Shown here piece by piece: positions 44,442 through 52,881 of a stretch of 64,000 nucleotides of DNA. This stretch comes from Clostridiales bacterium. Its GTDB lineage: Bacteria; Bacillota; Clostridia; Oscillospirales; Acutalibacteraceae. The DNA lies in contig DXYF01000041.1 of the NCBI GenBank assembly GCA_019415945.1, positions 1 through 64,000 of the forward strand. The letters run 5' to 3'. A model generated the notes under the pieces. It was not told the DNA's origin. It did not search any database and saw only the letters and a list, made by a program, of their open reading frames with translations. Positions within the stretch are counted from its first letter, which is position 1. Every line of letters begins with the position of its first letter. A program made the translations under genes and the position numbers.

Positions 44442-44546
44442 AACATCTGCCTCCACAACACTAATCTGTATAATAAACCGTTTTTAAGCGGAAAATCATA
44501 CTCTCTTCTATTCGATAAATAATTGTTGCAAACGAAAGTGCAGTAT

Positions 44547-44600
44547 GTCGTCAAAGTTAATACGACGCACACCGTACAACAACCTAAATATATTATACCA
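44547..44600 (-). promoter_or_regulatory. carD promoter and structured leader
   Basis: On the minus strand TATAAT (44592-44597) preceded by TGG, an extended -10 without a good -35. In the transcript a small hairpin GTCGT/ACGAC (44562-44566 with 44547-44551) follows shortly. The rest of the 244-bp carD-exoA gap shows no gene. Confidence 0.55.
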
Positions 44601-44700
44601 TATATATTGCAAAAATTTGTCATAGGCAAAATGGACAAAATTTCAGTTGTCGGATTTTGTCAGAGCGTATGCTGATGTAATAAGTTGACTTTATTAAGAC

Positions 44701-45459
44701 TTAAATATCTGCCAGAAGCTCTACGGGGCAATGATCAGAGCCAAAAACATCGGTGTGAATATCCGCACCTAAAAGCTTGTCATCAATCGCAGACGAGGTA
44801 ATAAAATAATCAATACGCCACCCTGCGTTTTTTTCTCTGGCTTTAAAACGATATGACCACCACGAATATACGCCCTCTTTATCGGGATAAAAAAATCTGT
44901 AGGTATCGGTAAATCCGCACTCCAGAAGCTGCGAGAGCTTTTCTCTTTCTTCGTCAGTAAATCCTGCGTTTTTACGGTTGGTTTTAGGATTTTTCAAATC
45001 AATTTCCTTGTGGGCAACATTTAAATCGCCGCACAACACGACAGGCTTTTTGCAATTAAGCGTGACAAGATACTTTCTGAAAGCATCCTCCCACTCCATT
45101 CTGTAACCGAGTCTTTTCAGCTCGTTTTGAGAGTTAGGAGTGTAGCAGGTAACAAAATAACAGTTCTCAAATTCAGCAGTTATTACCCTGCCCTCTTTGT
45201 CGTGCTCATCTATTCCGATTCCGTAAGAAACAGACAGCGGCTTTTCTTTTGTAAACAATGCTGTTCCCGAATATCCCTTTTTCTCTGCGTAATTCCAATA
45301 TTGATAGTAGCCGTCGAGTTCAATATCTATTTGACCTTGCTGAAGCTTTGTTTCCTGAACACAGAACACATCGGCGTCGGCACTTTTAAAATAATCAATA
45401 AAACCCTTTGTTATACAGGCACGAAGCCCGTTTACATTCCAAGATATAAATTTCTTCAT
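44701..45459 (-). CDS. xth: Exodeoxyribonuclease III
   Basis: 252 residues. AP endonuclease and 3'-5' exonuclease of base-excision repair. Motifs: SWNVNGLRAC, QETKLQ (metal Glu), GDLNVAHKEIDL (Asp, Asn) and GSDHCPVEL (catalytic Asp-His). Ends in the conserved SDHCPV block as usual. GGGTGAT precedes the ATG. Confidence 0.95.
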   Translation of the reverse strand: MKKFISWNVNGLRACITKGFIDYFKSADADVFCVQETKLQQGQIDIELDGYYQYWNYAEKKGYSGTALFTKEKPLSVSYGIGIDEHDKEGRVITAEFENCYFVTCYTPNSQNELKRLGYRMEWEDAFRKYLVTLNCKKPVVLCGDLNVAHKEIDLKNPKTNRKNAGFTDEEREKLSQLLECGFTDTYRFFYPDKEGVYSWWSYRFKAREKNAGWRIDYFITSSAIDDKLLGADIHTDVFGSDHCPVELLADI

Positions 45460-45638
45460 ATAATCACCCTGTTATTTTTATATAAGTAGTATACGGTATT
45501 TTTTATATTAATGCAAGGCGAATATATCAAATCCCGAGACAAATACCGATGTGATATTTTATTATGCAAATTGTTGTACAGGCAAATTTAAAGAAACCGA
45601 AGAATATTATTATATAGAATATTTCAGTAGGTGATTTT

Positions 45639-46334
45639 ATGTTTGAATTTTTTAGTTTTATAGGACAGAACATTTGCTTTTTTATTCTTCATGTCTGTTC
45701 GGGCGGCTCTTTTCCAAAACCGCTTTCTGAAAAACAGGAAAGATTTTATCTTGAAAAATACGCAGGCGGAGATACGGAAGCGAGAAACAAGCTTGTCGAG
45801 CATAATCTTCGGCTTGTAGCTCACATCATCAAGAAATATTACGGAACACAAAGTGAACAGGACGACCTTGTTTCAATAGGAACAATAGGACTTATCAAAG
45901 CAATCGACACATACGATATGAATAAAAATATCAGATTAAGCTCCTACGCAAGCAGATGTATTGAAAACGAAATATTAATGCACTTTCGCAACAACAAAAA
46001 AAGTGCTCAGGACATATCTCTTAATGAAACGATCGACACGGACAAAGACGGAAACCCACTCACACTGCTTGATATTATGTCCGTTGACGACAATATTCTC
46101 GATACTCTTGACTTAAAGCTCAACAGCAAAAAGCTTGGACAATTTATCAACGAAGAACTCAGCCCGAGAGAAAAGAAAATTATAATTCTTCGGTACGGTC
46201 TTAACGGAGAAGAACCGATGACGCAGAAAAATGTTGCGAAAATTCTTAACATTTCAAGGTCTTATGTCAGCAGAATCGAAACCAAAGCACTCAAAATTCT
46301 TAAAAAGCGATTTGATAACAGCTCCAATTTGTAA
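45639..46334 (+). CDS. sigK: Sporulation sigma factor, SigK type
   Basis: 231 residues, uninterrupted. About 20 hydrophobic residues at the N-terminus (FFSFIGQNICFFILHV) precede the GSFPKPLS motif, matching the cleavable pro-sequence of sigma-K. Region 2 shows the LVEHNLRLVAHI and DLVSIGTIGLIKAI core; region 4 ends with the helix-turn-helix containing ILNISRSYVSRIE. In spore formers it drives late mother-cell genes. AGGTGAT precedes the ATG. There is no skin-type insertion. Confidence 0.88.
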   Translation: MFEFFSFIGQNICFFILHVCSGGSFPKPLSEKQERFYLEKYAGGDTEARNKLVEHNLRLVAHIIKKYYGTQSEQDDLVSIGTIGLIKAIDTYDMNKNIRLSSYASRCIENEILMHFRNNKKSAQDISLNETIDTDKDGNPLTLLDIMSVDDNILDTLDLKLNSKKLGQFINEELSPREKKIIILRYGLNGEEPMTQKNVAKILNISRSYVSRIETKALKILKKRFDNSSNL

Positions 46335-46347
46335 TTTTGCAATAACT

Positions 46348-46716
46348 TTATGACACTTTATCCATCTTTATGGTATTTCCGTCATATGTAAGCTCAAGAT
46401 AGCTTTTGCTCGGCGTATAAGAAAAGGTATAATTTCGTCCTATGTCAGGCACAAAAATAACGAATGAATTATCATCCGCCGTGTATTTACCCTTTATTTC
46501 GGTACTGCTGTCTGCATTGCTTATTTTCAGAGTTGCGGTGTCGTTTGAAAATTCAAGATAAACAGACGCTCCGCCATCAAGATTTGCCTGCCATTTTTCG
46601 GACACAAGCTCATTTGCAAAGCCCGATGTATCCGCTGTACAGGATGAAAAAACACAGCACGCCGCTGTCAAAAATAACAATACAAGATTTTTTATTTTGC
46701 TCCTACATTTCGCCAT
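46348..46716 (-). CDS. Small putative lipoprotein, unknown function
   Basis: 122 residues. A basic start and a hydrophobic helix end in FSSC (Cys about 26), a somewhat atypical lipobox with Phe at -3. The remainder is a small beta-rich domain ('SVYLEFSNDTATLKI', 'KGKYTADDNSFVIFV'), like the small calycin-like 'threshold' lipoproteins seen in Clostridia. I do not recognise a named family. GGAGGAG precedes the ATG. Convergent with sigK. Confidence 0.7.
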   Translation of the reverse strand: MAKCRSKIKNLVLLFLTAACCVFSSCTADTSGFANELVSEKWQANLDGGASVYLEFSNDTATLKISNADSSTEIKGKYTADDNSFVIFVPDIGRNYTFSYTPSKSYLELTYDGNTIKMDKVS

Positions 46717-46794
46717 AAATACTCCTCCGTTTCGGTATAAAATATATTCAAAAACAATTTTCTTTATTACCGGTTTACATTTTTGTTATAATTC

Positions 46795-46823
46795 TTGATT
46801 AGCATTATAACTTCTGTTATAGT
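46795..46823 (+). promoter_or_regulatory. Promoter of the DUF2804 gene
   Basis: TTGATT, 17 nt, TATAGT preceded by TGT. Confidence 0.7.
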
Positions 46824-46859
46824 ATAAATTTGAGGATTTGTGAAACGGAGTGAGATGTT

Positions 46860-47867
46860 TTGCAGCGGGAAATAAAAGAAAAATGCTCTGTTTTTGAAGA
46901 AAACGGAGAGGTTTTAAATGCAGGCTGGGCAAGGACTGCTGTCTTTGACTACAATTACGAAATCAGCAAAACAGCAGGCAAGCACGGTGAATGTGACTGC
47001 TACTTTATAAATAACGGCGAGGTTTCCCTATATCTTTCCGTTGAAAACTACGGTTTGGAATTCGCCGTAAAAATAGCCGTTGCCGACCTAAAAAGGGGCG
47101 GTGTTATAAGCGACTGTATTGTAAAAAGGTTTGTGCTGTTTAAAAACGAGCTTCCCGAATCGGGCAGCAAAGGAGAACTGCTTTACACCGACAGGCGTAT
47201 CCAGCTTCAGCTTACGAATACGAATGACGGCAGATTTCTCAAATGCGATTTTATAGACTTCGGCGGTTTAAAAAATCTGTATTTTAACATAACGCTCAAA
47301 AAAATGCAGGGAGAAAGCCTGAGCGAGCTTGCCCCGTTTGAGCGTAACAGAAGATATTTTTACCTTAAAAGATTTGTCCCGAAATTTATCGCAAGCGGAA
47401 TTATACGGGTCGGAGGATATGAATATTCTTTAAACGAAAATAATTCACGGGCATATTTTGACTGGACACGGTTTTCAAAGCCGAGAAAACACAACTATCA
47501 AAGGCTTGGCTCCGACTGCATTATCGACGGCAAAAGATTTTCACTTTGTCTTGCAAGCAGAGTCGGCGATAACCGATACGGAAACGAAAACTGCTTTTTT
47601 GTCGGCGGAAAGCTCGAAAAGCTCTCTCAAATCAATGTAAAAGGCACAAACGGCAGGATTGACAGACCGTGGTATTTTACGGCGGGCATCTCTGCCGTGG
47701 ATATTACATTCAAACCGTTTACCGTCAAGGGAGAGGCAATGTCGGCATCCATGGGCAAAACAACCGTTGTATTCGGCAGACTTTACGGTCAGCTAAAGCG
47801 TGTTGACTACGAAAAACCCATTGTACTTGACAACGCTCAGGCACATATGATTTTTACGGAATTTTAA
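46860..47867 (+). CDS. DUF2804-family protein
   Basis: 335 residues. It resembles DUF2804 (PF10974): an early stretch with GWAR and DYNYE, then a long beta-rich protein that mentions a lipocalin-like fold, with FDWTR and repeated aromatic beta strands. No signal peptide or membrane segment is evident. Function unknown. The start is a TTG with GGAGTGAG about ten bases upstream. Single-gene unit. Confidence 0.75.
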   Translation: MQREIKEKCSVFEENGEVLNAGWARTAVFDYNYEISKTAGKHGECDCYFINNGEVSLYLSVENYGLEFAVKIAVADLKRGGVISDCIVKRFVLFKNELPESGSKGELLYTDRRIQLQLTNTNDGRFLKCDFIDFGGLKNLYFNITLKKMQGESLSELAPFERNRRYFYLKRFVPKFIASGIIRVGGYEYSLNENNSRAYFDWTRFSKPRKHNYQRLGSDCIIDGKRFSLCLASRVGDNRYGNENCFFVGGKLEKLSQINVKGTNGRIDRPWYFTAGISAVDITFKPFTVKGEAMSASMGKTTVVFGRLYGQLKRVDYEKPIVLDNAQAHMIFTEF

Positions 47868-47904
47868 ATACTCAAATTATATTAAATCGGTTTCGGAAAA
47901 AATA

Positions 47905-47954
47905 ATACTAAAAATAAAATTAATGCTGACAGGATAAATATTCCCGTCAGCATT
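47905..47954. terminator. Terminator between the DUF2804 gene and the miniprotein
   Basis: AATGCTGAC (47922-47930) pairs with GTCAGCATT (47946-47954). A T-rich tail follows on the minus side and a shorter one on the plus side, so it may serve both convergent genes. Confidence 0.75.
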
Positions 47955-47959
47955 TTCAC

Positions 47960-48142
47960 TTATTTGAGCATATAATTTGCCGTATCCATGATAGTTTCTA
48001 CCGTTCTCATGGCTTTGTTAGCCTTTTTCTTTAATTTGGGATTATTGTCAACCATATTTTTTCCGACAATACCTACTGCCATACCTGCCGCAAGTCCTAT
48101 AGCCGCACCCTTAACAACATTCATCATCGGGCTGGAACTCAT
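47960..48142 (-). CDS. Glycine-zipper miniprotein, unknown function
   Basis: 60 residues with a single helix rich in Gly and Ala (GAAIGLAAGMAVGIVG, about 12-27) and a basic tail (KLKKKANKAMR). GGAGGTG eight bases before the ATG and a terminator after it support a real gene. The glycine-zipper helix suggests membrane association, as in YtxH-like stress proteins, but homology is not certain. Confidence 0.75.
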   Translation of the reverse strand: MSSSPMMNVVKGAAIGLAAGMAVGIVGKNMVDNNPKLKKKANKAMRTVETIMDTANYMLK

Positions 48143-48293
48143 ATATTACACCTCCGTATATTTTAACTTTTGCAGGGAAAATTCACCCAAAATTTACGCA
48201 AAAAATAATTGAGTGAAATCCCCCTTGCAATATTATTGTTTGCGATTTAGAATATAATAAAACAGTTATTTTGATAAATTGGAGTGATAACTT

Positions 48294-48809
48294 TTGGCAA
48301 AACTTAATCTTGTGCTTGTTGAGCCGGAAATTCCGCAAAACACAGGCAATATAGCACGCACATGTGCCGCAACAGGTGCAATGCTTCACCTTGTAAAACC
48401 TATGGGATTTACGGTTGACGACAAAAAGCTAAAGAGAGCGGGACTTGATTACTGGCATTTCCTCGATATTACATATTATGAAAATATTGACGATTTTTTT
48501 GAAAAAACAAAGGGCGGAAAATACTTTTTCTTTTCAACAAAAGGAACTCACCGTCACAGCGATGTTGTATATCCCGACAACTGTTATCTGCTTTTCGGCA
48601 AAGAAACAAAGGGACTTGACGAAGAACTCCTGCTCAAACACCCCGACAGCACTCTGCGTATTCCGATGATTGACGAGGCAAGAAGCCTGAATCTTTCAAA
48701 TTCGGTCGCCATAGCGGCGTACGAGGTTTTAAGACAGTGGGATTATCCCGAGCTGCTTAACAAAGGAGAACTGCACAACCATAAATGGTCGGAAATTAAT
48801 AACACATAA
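48294..48809 (+). CDS. trmL: tRNA (cytidine34-2'-O)-methyltransferase
   Basis: 171 residues, SPOUT fold. It opens with LVEPEIPQNTGNIART and has LLFGKETKGL and the knot segment IPMIDEARSLNLSNSVAIAAYE. It methylates the wobble base of tRNA-Leu. The TTG start has GGAGTGAT upstream. A full copy of repeat A begins ten bases after its stop codon. Confidence 0.94.
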   Translation: MAKLNLVLVEPEIPQNTGNIARTCAATGAMLHLVKPMGFTVDDKKLKRAGLDYWHFLDITYYENIDDFFEKTKGGKYFFFSTKGTHRHSDVVYPDNCYLLFGKETKGLDEELLLKHPDSTLRIPMIDEARSLNLSNSVAIAAYEVLRQWDYPELLNKGELHNHKWSEINNT

Positions 48810-48819
48810 ACTTATATTG

Positions 48820-48917
48820 TAAAAAAGTCGAGTGCCTCGACACGAAATTTGAGCAGACAGGTTAATATTATCAAACCTTCTTTGCCCGACCGTTTTCGAG
48901 CAGTTTCCTGTAAAGTA
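48820..48917 (+). repeat. Intergenic repeat family A, copy 2 (full length)
   Basis: Full copy starting TGTAAAAAAGTCGAG. The first hairpin GTCGAG-TGC-CTCGAC is perfect. The first TTCGAGCAG is slightly altered to TTTGAGCAG; the second is intact. It lies between trmL and a terminator. Confidence 0.88.
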
Positions 48918-48918
48918 A

Positions 48919-48964
48919 AAAGTTTACTGTTATCTCTCAAATATCGGAACAGTAAACTTTTTTT
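48919..48964 (+). terminator. Terminator before pgk
   Basis: AAAGTTTACTGTT pairs with AACAGTAAACTTT (13 bp, 16-base loop), followed by seven T. It follows the repeat and presumably ends the trmL transcript. Confidence 0.9.
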
Positions 48965-48974
48965 GTGTTTTCTA

Positions 48975-49003
48975 TTGATAAAATACGCTTTTTGATATAT
49001 AAT
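48975..49003 (+). promoter_or_regulatory. Promoter of pgk-tpiA-gpmI
   Basis: TTGATA, 17 nt, TATAAT, ten bases after the preceding terminator. Confidence 0.85.
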
Positions 49004-49067
49004 ATTCTTGATTGTGAAAATACTAAATTTTTACATTATTCTTCTAATATGAAAGGAATGTATCTTA

Positions 49068-50276
49068 ATGAAACTCAACAAAGTTACCGTTGATGATCTC
49101 AATGTAAAAGGCAAAAAAGTTCTTGTTCGCTGTGACTTTAATGTACCTCTCAAAGACGGCGTTATCACAAACGACAACAGAATCACTGCCGCACTTCCGA
49201 CAATCAAAAAGCTTATCGCTGACGGCGGTAAGGTTATTCTTTGCTCACATCTCGGCAAGCCGAAGAACGGTCCCGAGGAAAAATTCTCACTTGCTCCCGT
49301 TGCAGTAAGACTTTCTAAGCTTCTCGGCAAGGAAGTTGTTTTTGCAAATGATGACGAGGTTGTAGGAGAAAACGCAAAGAAAGCTGTTGCAGAAATGAAC
49401 GACGGCGATGTTGTGCTTCTTCAGAACACCCGTTTCAGAAAAGAAGAAACAAAGAATCTTGAGCCGTTCTCAAGCGAGCTTGCTTCGCTTGCAGATGTAT
49501 TTGTAATGGACGCTTTCGGCTCCGCTCATCGTGCTCACTGCTCAACAGCAGGTGTTACCGACCACATTAAGGATACTGCTGTAGGCTATCTTATGCAGAA
49601 AGAAATCGACTACCTCGGCAATGCGGTTGAGAACCCTGTTCGCCCGTTTGTTGCAATTTTGGGCGGTGCAAAGGTTGCCGACAAGCTCAATGTTATTTCA
49701 AATCTTCTTGAGAAGTGCGATACACTCATCATCGGAGGCGGTATGGCTTATACTTTCCTCAAGGCACAGGGCAAGGAAGTAGGTCTTTCACTTGTTGACG
49801 ACACAAAAATTGACTACTGCAAAGAAATGATGGAAAAGGCTGAAAAGCTTGGCAAGAAGCTTCTTCTCCCCATTGACACTACAATCGCAGCAGGCTTCCC
49901 CGATCCCATCGACGCACCCATCGAAGTTAAGGTTGTTGACGCAAACAACATTCCCGCTGATATGGAGGGTCTTGACATCGGCACAAAGACACAGGAGCTT
50001 TTTGCTGACGCTGTTAAGAACGCAAAGACCGTTGTTTGGAACGGACCTATGGGCGTATTTGAAAACCCGACTCTTGCAAAGGGTACAATCGCTGTAGCTA
50101 AGGCTCTTGCAGAAACAGACGCTACTACAATTATCGGCGGCGGCGACAGTGCAGCAGCTGTTATTCAGCTTGGCTTTGCTGACAAGATGAGCCACATTTC
50201 AACAGGCGGCGGTGCTTCTCTTGAATACCTCGAGGGCAAAACTCTTCCGGGTATCGCAGTAATCGCTGATAAATAA
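49068..50276 (+). CDS. pgk: Phosphoglycerate kinase
   Basis: 402 residues. It makes ATP from 1,3-bisphosphoglycerate. VRCDFNVPLKDG near the start, LGGAKVADK in the hinge region, and the nucleotide-binding WNGPMGVFE and GGGDSAAAV are intact. AAAGGAATG precedes the ATG. First of three consecutive glycolytic genes; gap is not adjacent. Confidence 0.98.
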   Translation: MKLNKVTVDDLNVKGKKVLVRCDFNVPLKDGVITNDNRITAALPTIKKLIADGGKVILCSHLGKPKNGPEEKFSLAPVAVRLSKLLGKEVVFANDDEVVGENAKKAVAEMNDGDVVLLQNTRFRKEETKNLEPFSSELASLADVFVMDAFGSAHRAHCSTAGVTDHIKDTAVGYLMQKEIDYLGNAVENPVRPFVAILGGAKVADKLNVISNLLEKCDTLIIGGGMAYTFLKAQGKEVGLSLVDDTKIDYCKEMMEKAEKLGKKLLLPIDTTIAAGFPDPIDAPIEVKVVDANNIPADMEGLDIGTKTQELFADAVKNAKTVVWNGPMGVFENPTLAKGTIAVAKALAETDATTIIGGGDSAAAVIQLGFADKMSHISTGGGASLEYLEGKTLPGIAVIADK

Positions 50277-50346
50277 TTAAACTTAATTACTATTATTATG
50301 GGCGGGACATCTCGCCCATAAATCTATATTTGAAAGGTTGAGTAAA

Positions 50347-51114
50347 ATGGATAAGACAAAGAGAAAGGCAATTATTGCCGGCAACTGGAAAATGAACAAA
50401 ACTCCGTCAGAGGCAAAAACACTTCTTACTGAAATTATCCCTGCCGTTAAGGACGCTGACTGCGAAGTAATCGCTTGTGTTCCCTATGTTGATTTGAGCG
50501 TGGCTCTTGAGGTTACAAAGGGTACAAATGTTAAAATCGGTGCCGAAAACTGCCACTGGGCTGAAAGCGGTGCGTTTACAGGCGAAATTTCAACAGGTAT
50601 GCTTAAAGAAATGGGCGTTGAATATGTTGTTTTAGGTCACTCCGAAAGAAGACAGTACTTCGGCGAAACCGATGAAACAGTAAACAAGAGAACAAAGGCA
50701 GCTCTTGCAGCAGGCTTAAAGCCGATTGTTTGCGTTGGCGAGCTTCTTTGGGAGCGTGAGTGCGATATTACGGAAGAGGTTATTGCAAGACAGATTAAGC
50801 TTGACCTTTTTGATGTATCGGCAGAAGATGTAAAGAAAACCGTTATCGCTTATGAGCCTGTTTGGGCTATCGGAACAGGCAAAACCGCTACTGCTGAGCA
50901 GGCTGAAGAGGTTTGTGCATTTATCCGTTCTACACTTGCAAAGCTTTACAGCGAAGAAGTTGCACAGGCTGTTACAATTCAGTACGGCGGCTCAATGAAC
51001 GACGGCAATGCCGACGAACTTCTCTCCAAAACAAATGTTGACGGCGGTCTTATCGGCGGTGCGTCGCTTGTTGCCGAGAAGTTTGCTGCCATTGTTAAGG
51101 CTGCAAGCAAATAA
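50347..51114 (+). CDS. tpiA: Triosephosphate isomerase
   Basis: 255 residues. Catalytic landmarks: GNWKMNKT (Lys), LGHSERRQYF (His) and AYEPVWAIGTGKTA (Glu and flexible loop). The ATG at 50347 has AAAGG nine bases upstream; a TTG three codons earlier is too close to that site. Confidence 0.97.
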   Translation: MDKTKRKAIIAGNWKMNKTPSEAKTLLTEIIPAVKDADCEVIACVPYVDLSVALEVTKGTNVKIGAENCHWAESGAFTGEISTGMLKEMGVEYVVLGHSERRQYFGETDETVNKRTKAALAAGLKPIVCVGELLWERECDITEEVIARQIKLDLFDVSAEDVKKTVIAYEPVWAIGTGKTATAEQAEEVCAFIRSTLAKLYSEEVAQAVTIQYGGSMNDGNADELLSKTNVDGGLIGGASLVAEKFAAIVKAASK

Positions 51115-51162
51115 TCGAATTTTTCGATATTAATTTTGCACACGAAAGGATTATTTTACCTT

Positions 51163-52674
51163 ATGAAAAAACCTTTGATTCTTATGATTCTTGACGGCTT
51201 CGGTATTTCAGGCAATGAAGGAAACGCTATTGCCGCTGCCAAAAAGCCTAATATTGATAAGCTTTTTGCTGAGAACCCCCTCACTCAAATCGGTGCTTCG
51301 GGTATGGATGTAGGTCTGCCCGACGGTCAGATGGGTAACTCGGAAGTAGGACACACCAATATCGGTGCGGGCAGAATCGTTTACCAGGAGCTTACAAGAA
51401 TTACAAAGACTATTAACGAGGACAAGCTCAAGGACAACGAGGCTATTGTTTCGGCTATGGACAATGCTCTCGAAAACGGTACGGCACTTCACCTTATGGG
51501 ACTTCTCTCGGACGGCGGCGTACACAGTCACAACACTCACCTTTACGGTATTTTGGAACTTGCCAAGAAAAAAGGACTTAAAGATGTCTATATTCACGCG
51601 TTCCTTGACGGTCGTGATGTTCCCCCGTCAAGTGCGGCTGATTTTGTAAAGGCTTGCGTTGAAAAAACCGAAGAAATCGGCATCGGCAAAATCGCTACGG
51701 TTATGGGCAGATACTATGCTATGGACCGTGACAACCGCTGGGACCGTGTTGAAAAGGCGTATGCCGCAATGGTTTACGGCGAAGGCGTTGAGTCAGATTG
51801 TGCCGTATGTGCCGTTACAAACTCATATAAAGAAGATATAACAGATGAATTTGTTGTTCCTGCCGTTATAAAAGGCGGTGCTTCTATTAAGCCTAACGAC
51901 AGCGTTATATTCTTTAACTTCCGTCCCGACAGAGCAAGAGAGATAACGAGAACTCTTGTTGACCCTGACTTTGACGGTTTTGAAAGGAAAAACGGCTTCT
52001 TCCCCGTAAACTTTGTTTGTATGACGCAGTATGACGCTACTATGCCTAATGTTGATGTTGCATTTAAACCGCAGGTGCTTACAAACACACTCGGAGAATA
52101 CATTTCTGATAAAGGAATGGCACAGCTTCGTATTGCAGAAACCGAAAAATATGCTCATGTTACATTCTTCTTCAACGGCGGCGTAGAAAAGCAGTATCCG
52201 GGAGAGGACAGAATTCTTGTTAAATCCCCGTCTGTTGCTACCTATGATTTACAGCCCGAAATGAGTGCTTATGAGGTTACGGACAAGCTTGTTCCCGCAA
52301 TCAAGAGCGGTAAATACGATATGATTATCTTAAACTACGCAAACTGCGATATGGTAGGTCACACAGGCGTATTTGACGCGGCTGTTAAAGCTGTTGAGGC
52401 TGTTGACGATTGCGTAGGCAAGGTTGTTGACGCTGTTAAAGAAATGGGCGGTGTTGCTCTTATCACCGCCGACCACGGCAACGCCGATAAGATGGTTGAT
52501 ACTGACGGTGAACCGTTTACGGCTCACACAACAAACCCCGTACCGTTCTGCGTAATCGGCTATGACTGCGAACTCAAAGACGGAGGCAGACTTGCAGATA
52601 TTGCCCCCACTATGCTTGAAATTCTCGGACTTCAGCAGCCCGAAGAAATGGACGGCGTAAGCCTTATTAAGTAA
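51163..52674 (+). CDS. gpmI: Phosphoglycerate mutase, cofactor-independent
   Basis: 503 residues. Manganese-dependent mutase with the phosphoserine site GNSEVGHTNIG and the metal motifs ILDGFG at the start and ADHGNADKM near the end. ATG at 51163 with AAAGGA somewhat far upstream (about 13 bases). Last gene of the glycolytic operon, followed by a terminator. Confidence 0.97.
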   Translation: MKKPLILMILDGFGISGNEGNAIAAAKKPNIDKLFAENPLTQIGASGMDVGLPDGQMGNSEVGHTNIGAGRIVYQELTRITKTINEDKLKDNEAIVSAMDNALENGTALHLMGLLSDGGVHSHNTHLYGILELAKKKGLKDVYIHAFLDGRDVPPSSAADFVKACVEKTEEIGIGKIATVMGRYYAMDRDNRWDRVEKAYAAMVYGEGVESDCAVCAVTNSYKEDITDEFVVPAVIKGGASIKPNDSVIFFNFRPDRAREITRTLVDPDFDGFERKNGFFPVNFVCMTQYDATMPNVDVAFKPQVLTNTLGEYISDKGMAQLRIAETEKYAHVTFFFNGGVEKQYPGEDRILVKSPSVATYDLQPEMSAYEVTDKLVPAIKSGKYDMIILNYANCDMVGHTGVFDAAVKAVEAVDDCVGKVVDAVKEMGGVALITADHGNADKMVDTDGEPFTAHTTNPVPFCVIGYDCELKDGGRLADIAPTMLEILGLQQPEEMDGVSLIK

Positions 52675-52690
52675 TTGTTTTCCGTTTTAT

Positions 52691-52725
52691 ATCCCCACTG
52701 ATAATGTCGGTGGGGATTTTTATTT
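52691..52725 (+). terminator. Terminator of pgk-tpiA-gpmI
   Basis: ATCCCCAC pairs with GTGGGGAT, followed by TTTTTATTTT. Confidence 0.88.
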
Positions 52726-52821
52726 TGAGCATATTTGTACAGCCCGTAAATTTAAAATCATTGTAATAAGTCATACATTTTACAGTTTTAAAATTAACCC
52801 CACCGTATTTTTTAAAACATA

Positions 52822-52850
52822 TTGATGATGTAAAGATTTTAGTGTAAAAT
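52822..52850 (+). promoter_or_regulatory. Promoter of the ABC exporter operon
   Basis: TTGATG, 17 nt, TAAAAT, about 30 bases before the first gene. Confidence 0.65.
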
Positions 52851-52881
52851 AATAACAGAAATTTTATGATAGGGTTTTGTG

